Shown here in pieces: positions 7,882 through 16,647 of a stretch of 64,000 bases of DNA; the stretch's first letter is position 1; each line of letters begins with the position of its first letter. Below the pieces are notes generated by a model, which had not been told where the DNA came from, did not search any database, and was given only the letters and a program-made list of their open reading frames with translations. This DNA comes from Paludibaculum fermentans (lineage in GTDB: Bacteria; Acidobacteriota; Terriglobia; Bryobacterales; Bryobacteraceae). The stretch lies in the NCBI RefSeq assembly GCF_015277775.1, contig NZ_CP063849.1:2914001-2978000 (forward strand). Reading direction: 5' to 3'. The position numbers were made by a program, and so were the translations under genes.

Positions 7882-8898
7882 TCAGGAGCCGGTTTCCAGG
7901 ACGACCCGGAAGCGCGCCTTGCCGCTCATCATGCGGTCGTAGGCCGCCGAGGCCTTCTCCAGCGGATACTTTTCGATCAACGGCAGCACGCCGCTAATCT
8001 CACTGAACTTGAGCGTGTCTTCAGAGTCGATGGACGTGCCGCTGGGCCAACCGCGAATCGACTGGCGCTGCAGGACGAGACCGAGCACAGAGGCCTGGAC
8101 CGGCTTGCCGGGCACGCCGAGGATCACAAATTCACCCTTGTACCCGAGGCCGCCCATCGCGGCGGACATGGCATCGGCGTCGGTCACCGTAGCCAGAATC
8201 ACGCGGGCGCCCCCGAGTTTCTGGAGGGCCGCGGACACATCGGAGGTAGTGCTGTCGATGTAGTGACGCGCGCCCAATTCGCGAGCGAACTTCTCTTTGT
8301 CCGCTCCGCGGGCAATGGCGACGGTGTTGAAGCCCATCTTCGCGGCGAACTGGACACCCAGGTGGCCCAAGCCGCCCATGCCCAGGATGGCGACGGTATC
8401 AGGAGGCCGCGCTCCGGTGTTGCGCAGTGAATTGAAGGTTGTGATGCCCGCACAGAGCAGCGGGGCAGCCTCGGCGCTGGCCAGGGAATCGGGGATCGCC
8501 GCGAGCGCTTCGGCGGGCGCTACAACATAGTCGGCATAGCCGCCGTCGTAGGTGAGGCCCGGGATCGAGGCATTCTGGCAGGCGACATGGTCGCCGCGCC
8601 GGCAGGGTTCACAGCGTCCGCAATGGCCGCCATACCAGCCGATGCCGACGCGTTGACCGATGCTCCACTGGGGCACGTCCGGGCCAACGGCGTCGACGAC
8701 ACCCACGATCTCGTGGCCGGGCACGCGAGGGTATTTGATCGTGGGCAGCAGGCCGCCGACCGTCAGGGCATCGCTGTGACAGACGCCACACGCCTGGACG
8801 CGCACCCTCACCTCGCGGGCCGCCGGATCCGGCACTTCCCGGCTGACTACGGTGAGGGGCCCGCCAGCATTCTGCACCTCTACGTATCTTGCTTTCAT
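7882..8898 (-). CDS. zinc-dependent alcohol dehydrogenase
   Basis: 338 residues from ATG 8898 (GGAAGG 10 bases upstream), matching the MDR zinc alcohol dehydrogenase length. Catalytic zinc ligands are Cys37 and His62 with GHEIVG. Structural zinc cysteines are 93, 96, 99 and 107 (GRCEPCRRGDHVAC). The NAD(P) Rossmann motif GMGGLG spans 173-178. It oxidises alcohols or reduces aldehydes in the cytoplasm; the SDALTVGG and TYDGGYADYV segments resemble the AdhA/cinnamyl-alcohol dehydrogenase-like group. A truncated duplicate of its C-terminal half lies at 18357-18856. The gene stands alone, between DinB (downstream) and a TPR protein (upstream, 132-base gap). Confidence 0.93.
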   Translation of the reverse strand: MKARYVEVQNAGGPLTVVSREVPDPAAREVRVRVQACGVCHSDALTVGGLLPTIKYPRVPGHEIVGVVDAVGPDVPQWSIGQRVGIGWYGGHCGRCEPCRRGDHVACQNASIPGLTYDGGYADYVVAPAEALAAIPDSLASAEAAPLLCAGITTFNSLRNTGARPPDTVAILGMGGLGHLGVQFAAKMGFNTVAIARGADKEKFARELGARHYIDSTTSDVSAALQKLGGARVILATVTDADAMSAAMGGLGYKGEFVILGVPGKPVQASVLGLVLQRQSIRGWPSGTSIDSEDTLKFSEISGVLPLIEKYPLEKASAAYDRMMSGKARFRVVLETGS

Positions 8899-9030
8899 TC
8901 GTACGATTCCTTCCACTGGGTTGCTTTGCGCACGGCGAAGCATCCCAGATTTCGTTGAGAGGTTGGATGCGCGGGTGTGGTGATTGGCGACAGGAAATCG
9001 GCCTTGAGGCGAGGCGACTGGTTGCGGGCG

Positions 9031-10641
9031 CTACATCTGCCCCAGTTGGATGGCCGGAGCCGGGGCTTTCCATTCGCGCTCGTATTCGCGGCGGACGAAT
9101 TCGGCTGCTTCCAGTTTCTGCTGGGCTTCCAGGGATTTCATCAGGCCGAACAACATGCGGCCGTTGCGGACGGAGCGGCGGGCGCCTTCCCGGAAGACGG
9201 CTTCGGCTGCGGCCGCATCGCCTGACCGCAGCAGGGCGGCGCCCAGCGATTCCCTGAGAGGCATGTACCACGGGGGCGGCTCGTCGTAATTCAGGGCATC
9301 CTGCAGTTCGACCGCGTTGCGCCATTGGGGGATGGCCGCGGCTGCGTCCGCGGCGAACCGGGCTTGCAGGATGGCCTCCGCCATCGCCAGTACTTTGACA
9401 GACTTGCTGGTCATCCAGGGCCACTGCGGCGGGACCTTGGCGCGTGCGTCCTGGAACAGCGCGGCTTCGCGGGCCGCTGCCGGCTTGTCGCCCTTGCTTG
9501 AGAAGGACAGAGCCCGGGCCCAGTGCCAGAGCGCAGTGGTCGCCAGCAGTTTCGCCGGTGGCTTGGGGAGTGTCAGCAGGTCGTCCCACCGCTGGAAACG
9601 GAGCCGCATGAAGATGGCGTAGGGCGCAAACGCGTCCAGCATCTCGGGCATGGATTCCACCATGGGGGCGGACTCCTTCACCATCAGGTCCGCGGCGTTG
9701 ATGGCCTGCTGGGCGCTCCCCTGCATGCCCCGGGCATAGGCAATGAAGTGCAGGTTGTGGAGATAGTAGCCGAGGTAACCGCTCTGGACCCCGGTGCGGG
9801 CGAAGTATTCCCGGTCGACCTGGGCCGCACGCTCGTTCACATCGGCCGCGGTTTCCCATTCACCGAGGATGACCCAGATGTGGCCGGGCATATGGACCAT
9901 GTGGCCGGCGGCGGGCATGATGGCCATCAGGCGCTGGGCGGAGGGCACGGCGCGCTCCGGTGAAGGGGACATCTCCACCGCGTGGATGTAGAAGTGATTC
10001 GCTCCAGGATGGTTCGGGTTGCGGCGCATCACCTGCTCCAGCACTTCGACGGCCCGGGCCATTCCGTCCGCCGGCGTACCATCGGCGCGCCACCAATTCC
10101 AGCGGAATTTGACCATGACGCTCTCCGCGTAGAGGGCAGCCGCGTCGGGATCGTCGGGGTACTGCTCGTGCAGTTTTCGGAACGCATCGATCGCCCGGTC
10201 GGGCTCGTAGTCCGGACATCGGCTGGCCGCCGCGGACAGATAGTCTTTCTCGTAAGGAGAGGCGGCCAGGGTGGCGGCCGTGGAGAGTGCGGCGCAACCA
10301 TCCTTCAAATTGGTGTCGGCGTCCATATCCATATTGATGTGGGGGCCGAGGGCCATGGCGATGCCCCACAGCGGCATGGGCGCCCGGGGGTCGAGTTCGG
10401 CGGCCTTGCGGAAGGAGCGCAGCGCCTCATAACGGTTGAAGCCGTACATCAGGTTGAGACCCTGGTCGAAGAACTTCTGGGCATCCGAATTGGCGGTGGC
10501 AATGCGGTGGGAGTACGGTCCGAGGTGGCCCAGGAGTTCGACCGGTTTCTCGCCGGGAGGCGCGGCCGGATGGGCGTGCTGGGCAGAGAGTACGGCGGAG
10601 CCGAGCAGGATGGTGGAGAGAAGCAGTGATGACCAGGTCAT
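9031..10641 (-). CDS. secreted TPR-repeat protein
   Basis: 536 residues from ATG 10641, preceded by AGAGGAAA; a longer frame to 10803 is Arg-rich and unsupported. A signal peptide (about residues 1-20, ending LSAQ) is followed by tetratricopeptide-like helical repeats across the whole length: FDQGLNLMYGFNRYEALRSF near residue 53, and later repeats with Asp-Pro helix caps. This architecture belongs to a periplasmic/secreted TPR family common in Acidobacteria and Bacteroidetes. Such proteins are scaffolds; no catalytic motif is seen. It sits upstream of the alcohol dehydrogenase on the same strand but with a 132-base gap. Confidence 0.82.
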   Translation of the reverse strand: MTWSSLLLSTILLGSAVLSAQHAHPAAPPGEKPVELLGHLGPYSHRIATANSDAQKFFDQGLNLMYGFNRYEALRSFRKAAELDPRAPMPLWGIAMALGPHINMDMDADTNLKDGCAALSTAATLAASPYEKDYLSAAASRCPDYEPDRAIDAFRKLHEQYPDDPDAAALYAESVMVKFRWNWWRADGTPADGMARAVEVLEQVMRRNPNHPGANHFYIHAVEMSPSPERAVPSAQRLMAIMPAAGHMVHMPGHIWVILGEWETAADVNERAAQVDREYFARTGVQSGYLGYYLHNLHFIAYARGMQGSAQQAINAADLMVKESAPMVESMPEMLDAFAPYAIFMRLRFQRWDDLLTLPKPPAKLLATTALWHWARALSFSSKGDKPAAAREAALFQDARAKVPPQWPWMTSKSVKVLAMAEAILQARFAADAAAAIPQWRNAVELQDALNYDEPPPWYMPLRESLGAALLRSGDAAAAEAVFREGARRSVRNGRMLFGLMKSLEAQQKLEAAEFVRREYEREWKAPAPAIQLGQM

Positions 10642-11081
10642 GCGAATTTCCTCTTGAGATACGGCAGCAACCGTGGAAGCGGATTCATCTTGCGGCGGCG
10701 AGGGGTTGGCAGCCTGCCCCCAAATAGGGTGTAAACTCCAGCGGGCCGATCTGGGCCTCGGTCGCCTGCGGCGGAGCAAGACTCCGGCCGCAAGGATTTT
10801 CACTCAGGTATCCCAATTGCCCTCCAGGCATAATAATCTACCGTAATTTGCGGCTTGGGCGCCCCCCTTTTCCCGCCACCCACGTTCTCGCCATCGCGTG
10901 AAATCTCCGCGCATCCTGCTTCTGGCGGGTGGCGGCAGTTACCAGCAATCCTGGAACGCTGGCGGCGCGCCGGGTGCGTTCGTCTGTCCCGGAGCCTATC
11001 AACCTTCTGCTTGCATACGGAATCGGCGCTTTACAAATCCTTGCAGAAGGCCGGTTGACTCTGAACCTTAATGATTGCAGA
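10642..11081. other. divergent intergenic region with a hairpin and candidate MarR promoter
   Basis: About 440 bases with no convincing gene. A hairpin at 10767-10792 (TGCGGCGGAG paired with CTCCGGCCGCA, one bulge) is followed by TTTT on the plus strand. Just upstream of the MarR start, CCTTCTGC (11003-11010) and GCAGAAGG (11043-11050) form an 8-bp inverted repeat that brackets a possible TTGCAT/TACAAA promoter. Confidence 0.4.
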
Positions 11082-11549
11082 ATGCAACTAGTGGCACGAA
11101 CTGAGACAGGGAAGGCCGACTCCAAGGTAAAGCGTCAGGCGCGGACATTACAAGCCTGCCTGGCGAAGCTGTTGGAGCCTCCGATGGAGCTATTGGACGG
11201 CCACCCGCTGCCGGATGTCGAGCTGTCGCCTAGGGAAATCAGAGTCCTGTTTCTGCTCGGGGAGCGGGGCGAGATGATCATGACCGATCTCGCGGCTGCC
11301 TTGCCGGCCCCGCTGAGCACGGTTACCAGGATCATCGACCGCATGGAAACCAAGGAGTTAGTCCAAAGGGCCCGTTCGACAGAAGACCGGCGCATCGTGG
11401 TCGTCCAGCAGGCCCCCAAGGGCAGACTGATGCACGATCGTTTCCTGAGCTCGCAGCTACAGGTAGCGGAACGGATGCTCGAGCCCCTGAGCAACGGCGA
11501 GCGTGAGATCCTCCTCGAGCTGCTGGGCAAGCTCAGCCGCCAGATCTAG
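11082..11549 (+). CDS. MarR-family transcriptional regulator
   Basis: 155 residues from ATG 11082; the longer frame from 10929 adds residues with no MarR pattern. The winged helix-turn-helix is clear: ELSPREIRVLFLLGERG, then MTDLAAALPAPLSTVTRIIDRM, and the wing STEDRRIVVVQ with the conserved D-R-R. The ends are helical for dimerisation. MarR proteins are usually repressors released by small aromatic ligands or oxidants. It lies 102 bases upstream of a complete efflux operon, and inverted repeats at 11578-11619 fill the gap, so it very likely controls that operon. The ribosome-binding site is weak. Confidence 0.88.
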   Translation: MQLVARTETGKADSKVKRQARTLQACLAKLLEPPMELLDGHPLPDVELSPREIRVLFLLGERGEMIMTDLAAALPAPLSTVTRIIDRMETKELVQRARSTEDRRIVVVQQAPKGRLMHDRFLSSQLQVAERMLEPLSNGEREILLELLGKLSRQI

Positions 11550-11577
11550 GGCGAAGACGAACAAACAACGGCCGGGA

Positions 11578-11598
11578 ATGCTCCCGAGGTGGGAGCAT
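11578..11598. repeat. perfect 8-bp inverted repeat after the MarR gene
   Basis: ATGCTCCC, five-base loop GAGGT, GGGAGCAT. It starts 29 bases after the MarR stop. It lacks a T-run, so it may be a weak attenuator or part of the operator region for the efflux operon. Confidence 0.4.
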
Positions 11599-11606
11599 CC
11601 AATTAC

Positions 11607-11619
11607 TTGCACGGTGCAA
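11607..11619. promoter_or_regulatory. candidate MarR operator upstream of efflux operon
   Basis: TTGCAC-G-GTGCAA is a perfect 6+6 dyad. The flanks ATTAC and TAAT extend the symmetry, giving about 22 bases, the size of a MarR site. It lies 33 bases before the permease start at 11652, in the expected promoter zone. Confidence 0.5.
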
Positions 11620-11651
11620 TAATTTCAGAATGGTGAAGACATGGAGACCTG

Positions 11652-12803
11652 ATGAGAAGAATCGCGCTGCATATGTTGATGGGCGACACCGGAAAGTACT
11701 TCGGCATCGTCGCCGGCGTGATGTTCGCATCCCTCCTGCTGGTTCAACAACTGGCCATGTTCGCCGGCATCATGCAGCAGATGTATTCGGGCATCAGCGC
11801 CGTGAACGCGGACATCTGGGTGATGGACCAGAAGGTGCGTTACATCGATGACTCCCAACCGATGACGGATGGTCAGTTGGGGCGGGTGCGTAGCGTCGAG
11901 GGCGTTGCCTGGGCCGTCCAGTTATACAAGGGCAGCGTTCAGGCAAAGCTGGAGGACGGAACGAACGTCGGTGTGGCGTTGTACGGACTCGACGATACGA
12001 CATTCATTGGCGGTCCTGCGCGCATGGTCGAAGGCAAACTGAGTGACCTCCGGCAGGGCGAGGCAGTGGTTGTCGATGTGATGAGCGCAATGGACAAGCT
12101 AGCTCATGTCAACAAAGATGGCACGAAGACGCCGCTGAAAGCCGGAGAGACGCTCGAACTCAACGATCACCGGGTAATCGTGGCCGGTTTCTGCGAGGTG
12201 GAGCGCGGCTTCCAATCGATGCCTGTCGTTTACACGACCTACAACCGGGCGTTGTCCATTGTGCCGGCGCAGCGGAAGAACCTGTCCTATATATTGGCGG
12301 CGCCTCAAAGAGGACAGTCGGCCGAGGCGGTGGCAGCACGGGTGGGCCGCGTGACTGGACTGGCCGCCTACACCTCCGACCAGTTCATTGCCAAGACCCT
12401 GAACTACTTCATCACCGAAACCAGCATTGTGATCAATTTCGGACTGTCGGCATTCATCGCCTTCCTGATCGGAACGCTCATCGCCGGGCAGACCTTTTAC
12501 AACTTCACGATGGACAATCTTCGCCACTTTGGCGCGTTGAAGGCCATGGGCGCGGGTAACGGCACTCTGCTCTCAATGATCCTGATGCAGGCGGCACTGG
12601 TGGGCGCGCTCGGATTCGGGACCGGCACGGGGCTTGCGTGCCTGATGGGGCTGGCAATGCAGGACAGCATGATCAGCTTCACACTGCCCTGGTACGTGCT
12701 GGTAGCAACCGGAGTTGTGGTTGTCGGAATCGTGACGATTGCCGCGGCCGTGAGTTTGAGGAAGGTGATCCGGCTGGAGCCGGGCATCGTGTTCAGAGGC
12801 TAG
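11652..12803 (+). CDS. ABC transporter permease, FtsX/DevC-like
   Basis: 383 residues with GGAG five bases before the ATG. The topology is one membrane segment near residues 15-38, a periplasmic domain of about 200 residues, then three membrane segments (about 255-375), the classic FtsX/MacB-type permease arrangement. The C-terminal part (FTMDNLRHFGALKAMG) matches the coupling region of the DevC/MacB family. It pairs with the ATPase gene that starts three bases after its stop and with the HlyD adaptor and outer-membrane channel downstream, forming a tripartite export system of the DevBCA/MacAB kind. The substrate is unknown; such systems export glycolipids, peptides or drugs. Confidence 0.9.
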   Translation: MRRIALHMLMGDTGKYFGIVAGVMFASLLLVQQLAMFAGIMQQMYSGISAVNADIWVMDQKVRYIDDSQPMTDGQLGRVRSVEGVAWAVQLYKGSVQAKLEDGTNVGVALYGLDDTTFIGGPARMVEGKLSDLRQGEAVVVDVMSAMDKLAHVNKDGTKTPLKAGETLELNDHRVIVAGFCEVERGFQSMPVVYTTYNRALSIVPAQRKNLSYILAAPQRGQSAEAVAARVGRVTGLAAYTSDQFIAKTLNYFITETSIVINFGLSAFIAFLIGTLIAGQTFYNFTMDNLRHFGALKAMGAGNGTLLSMILMQAALVGALGFGTGTGLACLMGLAMQDSMISFTLPWYVLVATGVVVVGIVTIAAAVSLRKVIRLEPGIVFRG

Positions 12804-12805
12804 TC

Positions 12806-13537
12806 ATGGAAACAAATGGCGAAAATGCGGTGATGTGCCGCGGGCTAAAGAAGGTATTCGGCGCCGGAACCGCCGAAGTGCAGGCGTTGCGCGGAGTCGA
12901 CCTTGACGTGCGGCAGGGTGAGGTAATGATGCTGGTTGGTCCGTCGGGCTGCGGCAAGACGACGTTGATCTCGACGGTGGCGGGCGTCCTGGATCCGAGC
13001 GAAGGCGAGTGCCTCGTGTTCGGGAGGAACCTCAACGCCCTGAGTGACCGCAAACGCACGCGTTACCGGGGCGAACACATCGGATTTGTGTTCCAGCAGT
13101 TCAACCTGATCGGATCCTTGTCGCTGCGTGAAAACGTCGCCATCCCCCTGCTGCTGAACGGTGCCGGATATGGGGAGGCTCTGCGCAAAGCGGACGAAGC
13201 ACTCAAGAAAGTGGAGTTGGGCGACCGCACGGACGCCCGGCCGGCGAGCCTGTCCGGCGGACAGCAACAGCGGGTGGCCATCGCGCGGGCGATCGTCCAT
13301 GGTCCCAACCTGATCGTTTGCGACGAGCCGACCAGCGCGTTGGACCACATCACCGGACAGCATGTCGTGGAACTGCTGCGGTCAGTGGCAACGGGCGAAG
13401 GGCGGGCGCTCATCATTGTGACGCATGACAGCCGCATTTATCGGTATGCCGATCGCATCGCGCAGATGGACGATGGCAGGGTCCAGAGGGTTTTCAACTC
13501 ACACCAGGAGTTTCTGGCGTCGGAGAGGGTTCAATGA
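12806..13537 (+). CDS. ABC transporter ATP-binding protein of efflux operon
   Basis: 243 residues from ATG 12806, two bases after the permease stop. All ABC motifs are intact: Walker A GPSGCGKT (45-52), Q-loop FQQF near residue 96, signature LSGGQQQR (149-156), Walker B with Asp173-Glu174, and the H-loop His207. It belongs to the MacB/LolD/DevA group, the ATPases that power FtsX-type permeases. It acts at the inner face of the inner membrane as a dimer with the permease. Its stop overlaps the start of the HlyD-like gene by four bases (ATGA), a sign of translational coupling. Confidence 0.94.
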   Translation: METNGENAVMCRGLKKVFGAGTAEVQALRGVDLDVRQGEVMMLVGPSGCGKTTLISTVAGVLDPSEGECLVFGRNLNALSDRKRTRYRGEHIGFVFQQFNLIGSLSLRENVAIPLLLNGAGYGEALRKADEALKKVELGDRTDARPASLSGGQQQRVAIARAIVHGPNLIVCDEPTSALDHITGQHVVELLRSVATGEGRALIIVTHDSRIYRYADRIAQMDDGRVQRVFNSHQEFLASERVQ

Positions 13538-14649
13538 TTCGCAAATATGCACTTCCGGTTTTGGCCTTGGCAGGGCTGGCCCTGGGCCTGTTCATGGTCA
13601 GGGCGACGTCCAAGCCGCCCATGAAGGCGAAGCCCGTGGCCGAGCCGTCCCAGGCACCGTTTCCAGCTTACGTGTCGGGCGCCGGCCTCATCGAGGCATC
13701 GACTGAAAACGTCAAGGTGGGCAGTTCGAGCGGCGGCCTGGTGGCGCGGGTGTTTGTGAAAGTCGGCGACGCCGTTCGCAAGGGCCAACCCCTGTGGCAA
13801 CTGGACGAGGGGCCTAAGCGGGCTGAGATCGCGCGCTACCAGGCGGCGGTGGAATCGGCCGCGGCGACGCTCGAGAAGTTGCGCGCGGGCAATCGTCAGG
13901 AAGAGATCACCAAGCAGGAGCAACAGGTGGCGCAGAGCAAGGCTCAACTGGACGACGCCCGCACTCAGTTGGCACTACGAGAGTCTGCCTATGGAGATGA
14001 CAACCGCGCCGTCAGCCTGGATGAAGTGAATCAGGCACGGAACGCGGTGAGGCAGCGCGAGGCGGCATCCGCTTACCAGCAGGCGGAATTGGATCGGTTG
14101 AAGAGAGGCACATGGGCCCCCGAGATCCGTGTGCAGCAGGCTGCGGTGGAGCAGGCCCGTGCGCAGGTGATGCAAGCCCAGGAGGAGTTGGAGCGACTGA
14201 CCGTACGGTCGCCGCTCGATGGGGAAGTGATGCAGTTGAAGATCCACGCCGGTGAGTACGCACCCGCCGGCCAGACCGACGATGCGCTAATGCTGGTGGG
14301 CAACAACGTCGTCCTGAATGTCCGGGTGGACGTAGATGAACAGGACGCGTGGCGTGTGGAACGCGGACAACCGGCGGCCGCCTATCCGCGCGGACGGGCG
14401 GATCTCAAGGTGCCGCTGACTTTTGTTCGTGTCGAGCCCTATGTGGTGCCCAAGAAATCGCTGACTGGCGCGGCGACTGAGCGCGTGGATACGCGCGTGT
14501 TGCAGGTGGTCTATTCGCTCCGGCAACCCGAGGCCTTCCGTCTGTATGCAGGACAGCAGATGGATGTGTACATCCAGGCAAAGCCGCTGCCCGACCCCGG
14601 CGCGCGGCAGTCGCAGAGCAATGGTCCAGTGACGGGAGGCAGGCCATGA
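13534..14649 (+). CDS. HlyD-type periplasmic adaptor protein
   Basis: 371 residues. An N-terminal membrane anchor (about residues 7-22) is followed by a biotinyl/lipoyl-like half motif (GGLVARVFVKVGDAVRKGQPL), a long coiled-coil hairpin rich in Gln/Glu/Ala (about 110-230), the second lipoyl half (RSPLDGEVMQLKIHAGEYA) and a beta-barrel domain. This is the DevB/MacA membrane-fusion family, bridging the inner-membrane permease to the outer-membrane channel. It overlaps the ATPase gene and the channel gene by four bases on both sides, so the four genes form one operon with tight coupling. Confidence 0.92.
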   Translation: MIRKYALPVLALAGLALGLFMVRATSKPPMKAKPVAEPSQAPFPAYVSGAGLIEASTENVKVGSSSGGLVARVFVKVGDAVRKGQPLWQLDEGPKRAEIARYQAAVESAAATLEKLRAGNRQEEITKQEQQVAQSKAQLDDARTQLALRESAYGDDNRAVSLDEVNQARNAVRQREAASAYQQAELDRLKRGTWAPEIRVQQAAVEQARAQVMQAQEELERLTVRSPLDGEVMQLKIHAGEYAPAGQTDDALMLVGNNVVLNVRVDVDEQDAWRVERGQPAAAYPRGRADLKVPLTFVRVEPYVVPKKSLTGAATERVDTRVLQVVYSLRQPEAFRLYAGQQMDVYIQAKPLPDPGARQSQSNGPVTGGRP

Positions 14650-16124
14650 CGCGGCGGTATGCGGTTCCGGCGGTCGCGGCTCTCTTCCTGCTGGCGGGAT
14701 GCGCCGTGGGACCGAAGTATCGCGCTCCCGTCGTGAAGACCCCGGAAGCATTCTCGGAGATGCAAGGGCAGAAGCCCGCGGCGGACGTGGCAGCACTGGC
14801 CGACTGGTGGCGGACGTTTCATGACCAGAAGCTCTCTTCGCTGGTTGAGCGCGCAATCGGCAGCAACCTCGATGTGAAGGTGGCGAAGGCGCGTCTGCTG
14901 GAGGCACGCGCAACATTCAAGAACACGCAGGCCAGCAAGCGACTGCCCGCCGGCAATGCGAACTTCAACTACTCGCGCAGCCGGACGAGCTCGGACAATC
15001 CGCAGATTCCGAAACTCGGCGGAGGGACGCTGATCCCCACGACGTACAGTTCTTACCAATCGTATCTGGACGCAAGCTATGAGCTGGACCTCTTTGGCGG
15101 CGTCAGGCACCAGATCGAGGCAGCAAGCGCGGACGCGCAATCGTATGAGGACAGCTTGCGCAACACGCTGGTAAGCGCCGTGGCCGAAGTCTCGAGGGAC
15201 TATCTGCAGCTCCGCCAGTACCAGGAGCAACTGGCTGTGGCGCGGCGAACAGAAGCCACGCGCAAGGATACCCTGAGGATCACCGAAGTGCGCTACAAAG
15301 CCGGCCTGGTGACCGATCTGGACGTAGCCAATGCGGCGGCCAGCCTTTCGCAGACTCAGGCGTCGATTCCGACTCTGGAGGCGAGCGCTGCCCAGATGAT
15401 CCACGCAATTTCTGTCCTCCTGGGCGAGAATCCGGCCACTCTCACACCCGAACTGAACGAGGCAGGCGGTATTCCAGCCTCACCGAGCGAGATCCCGGTG
15501 GGATTACCCTCGGACCTGTTACGCCGGCGTCCCGACATCCGGCAGGCAGAGCGGAACCTTGCCGCGGCCACTGCGAGAGTGGGCGTTCAGGTGGCAAGCC
15601 TCTTTCCGTCCATCAGCCTGACGGCGCAGTATGGAGGCCAGACGGGCGACGCCCTGCATCTCGCGAACGCGGCGGCCCGGTTCTACACACTAGGTCCCCA
15701 GATCAAGTGGGGGCTGCTCAACTACCCCGCGACCAAAGCCAACATCCGAACATACGAGGCCAGGCGCGACCAGCAGTATCTGACGTACCAAAAGTCAGTA
15801 TTGACCGCGTTCCAGGATGTCGAGAATGCCCTTACCTCGCATCGGGCGGACCAGCAGCGGCTGGCCGCATTGGAGCAACAGGTGAGTCAGTTGCAAAAGG
15901 CGGCAACACTGGCGTTGAATCGCTATACGCACGGGCTCACGAACTTTCTCGATGTATTGGACGCGCAGCGCTCGTTAAACACCGCGGAGGATTCTGTGGT
16001 TCAGAGCAGGGCGGCGGTGAATATTGATCTCGTGTCTGTCTACAAGGCGCTTGGCGGAGGTTGGGAACAGAACGATCCCGTGGCCGACAGCCGGATTGGA
16101 AGGAGACAAGACGTCAGCCGATAA
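14646..16124 (+). CDS. outer-membrane efflux lipoprotein, NodT/OprM type
   Basis: 492 residues. The signal peptide ends in the lipobox LLAGC (Cys near residue 19), so it should be lipid-anchored, and GPKYRAPVV directly after it is the hallmark of NodT-family RND/ABC outer-membrane factors. Two repeated halves with long helices (ARLLEARATFKNTQASKR; later GLPSDLLRRRPDIRQAERNL with the family's conserved RRPD motif) match the TolC-like trimeric channel. It provides the exit duct for the system encoded just upstream. Pairing a NodT protein with an ABC rather than an RND pump is less usual but known. Confidence 0.93.
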   Translation: MTRRYAVPAVAALFLLAGCAVGPKYRAPVVKTPEAFSEMQGQKPAADVAALADWWRTFHDQKLSSLVERAIGSNLDVKVAKARLLEARATFKNTQASKRLPAGNANFNYSRSRTSSDNPQIPKLGGGTLIPTTYSSYQSYLDASYELDLFGGVRHQIEAASADAQSYEDSLRNTLVSAVAEVSRDYLQLRQYQEQLAVARRTEATRKDTLRITEVRYKAGLVTDLDVANAAASLSQTQASIPTLEASAAQMIHAISVLLGENPATLTPELNEAGGIPASPSEIPVGLPSDLLRRRPDIRQAERNLAAATARVGVQVASLFPSISLTAQYGGQTGDALHLANAAARFYTLGPQIKWGLLNYPATKANIRTYEARRDQQYLTYQKSVLTAFQDVENALTSHRADQQRLAALEQQVSQLQKAATLALNRYTHGLTNFLDVLDAQRSLNTAEDSVVQSRAAVNIDLVSVYKALGGGWEQNDPVADSRIGRRQDVSR

Positions 16125-16289
16125 CCATCCAAGATTCACCGGGCTGAGTCCCGCAGGGCCCGTGGCCCCTCGTCCGCATCGCCCGCCAGGGCATTGAAGC
16201 AACTCACGGAAAGATAACGCGGTGACCGCAGGAGTCACCACGAATGCCGGTTTTCCTGTTATGTGACACCGATCGAAAGGAAGAAAACA

Positions 16290-16634
16290 ATGCGAATCAC
16301 AGCGGTCATTCTGATGCTCACGATGGCGGTCTCAGCTTTTGCGGCCGATGTCGCCGGTAAATGGAAGGCAACCATGGAAGGCCCCAACGGGTCGATGCAG
16401 CTCACGTTCGACCTGAAGGTGGACGGGAACAAGATCACGGGGAAGGCCTCCGGAGAGATGGGCGAGATGAAGATCACCGACGGCACAATCGACGGCGATC
16501 GCATCAGCTTCGCCATCGAAACCGATCAGATGAAGGTCGTGCACAAGGGGACCGTTTCGGGCGATGAGATGAAGCTAAAGGTGGAGGTGGGCGACAACAG
16601 CATGGAAATGGTGGCGAAGCGCGTCAAGCCGTAA
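16290..16634 (+). CDS. small secreted beta-domain protein, unknown function
   Basis: 114 residues from ATG 16290, with GAAAGGAAG about 8 bases upstream; an upstream in-frame start at 16263 adds nine charged residues before the signal peptide. The signal peptide covers about residues 1-18 (VSAFA-AD). The mature part alternates short strands with G/D turns (VAGKWKATMEGPNGSMQL) and lacks cysteines. The same domain is the N-terminal part of the next gene (GH27), 13 bases downstream, in the same order of strands (ISGTW..., LKVEKGRITGT, GKLEGDRFEM). The role may be ligand or carbohydrate binding, by context only. It looks like a stand-alone paralogue of the appended domain. Confidence 0.8.
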   Translation: MRITAVILMLTMAVSAFAADVAGKWKATMEGPNGSMQLTFDLKVDGNKITGKASGEMGEMKITDGTIDGDRISFAIETDQMKVVHKGTVSGDEMKLKVEVGDNSMEMVAKRVKP

Positions 16635-16647
16635 CTGGGGGCCCATC

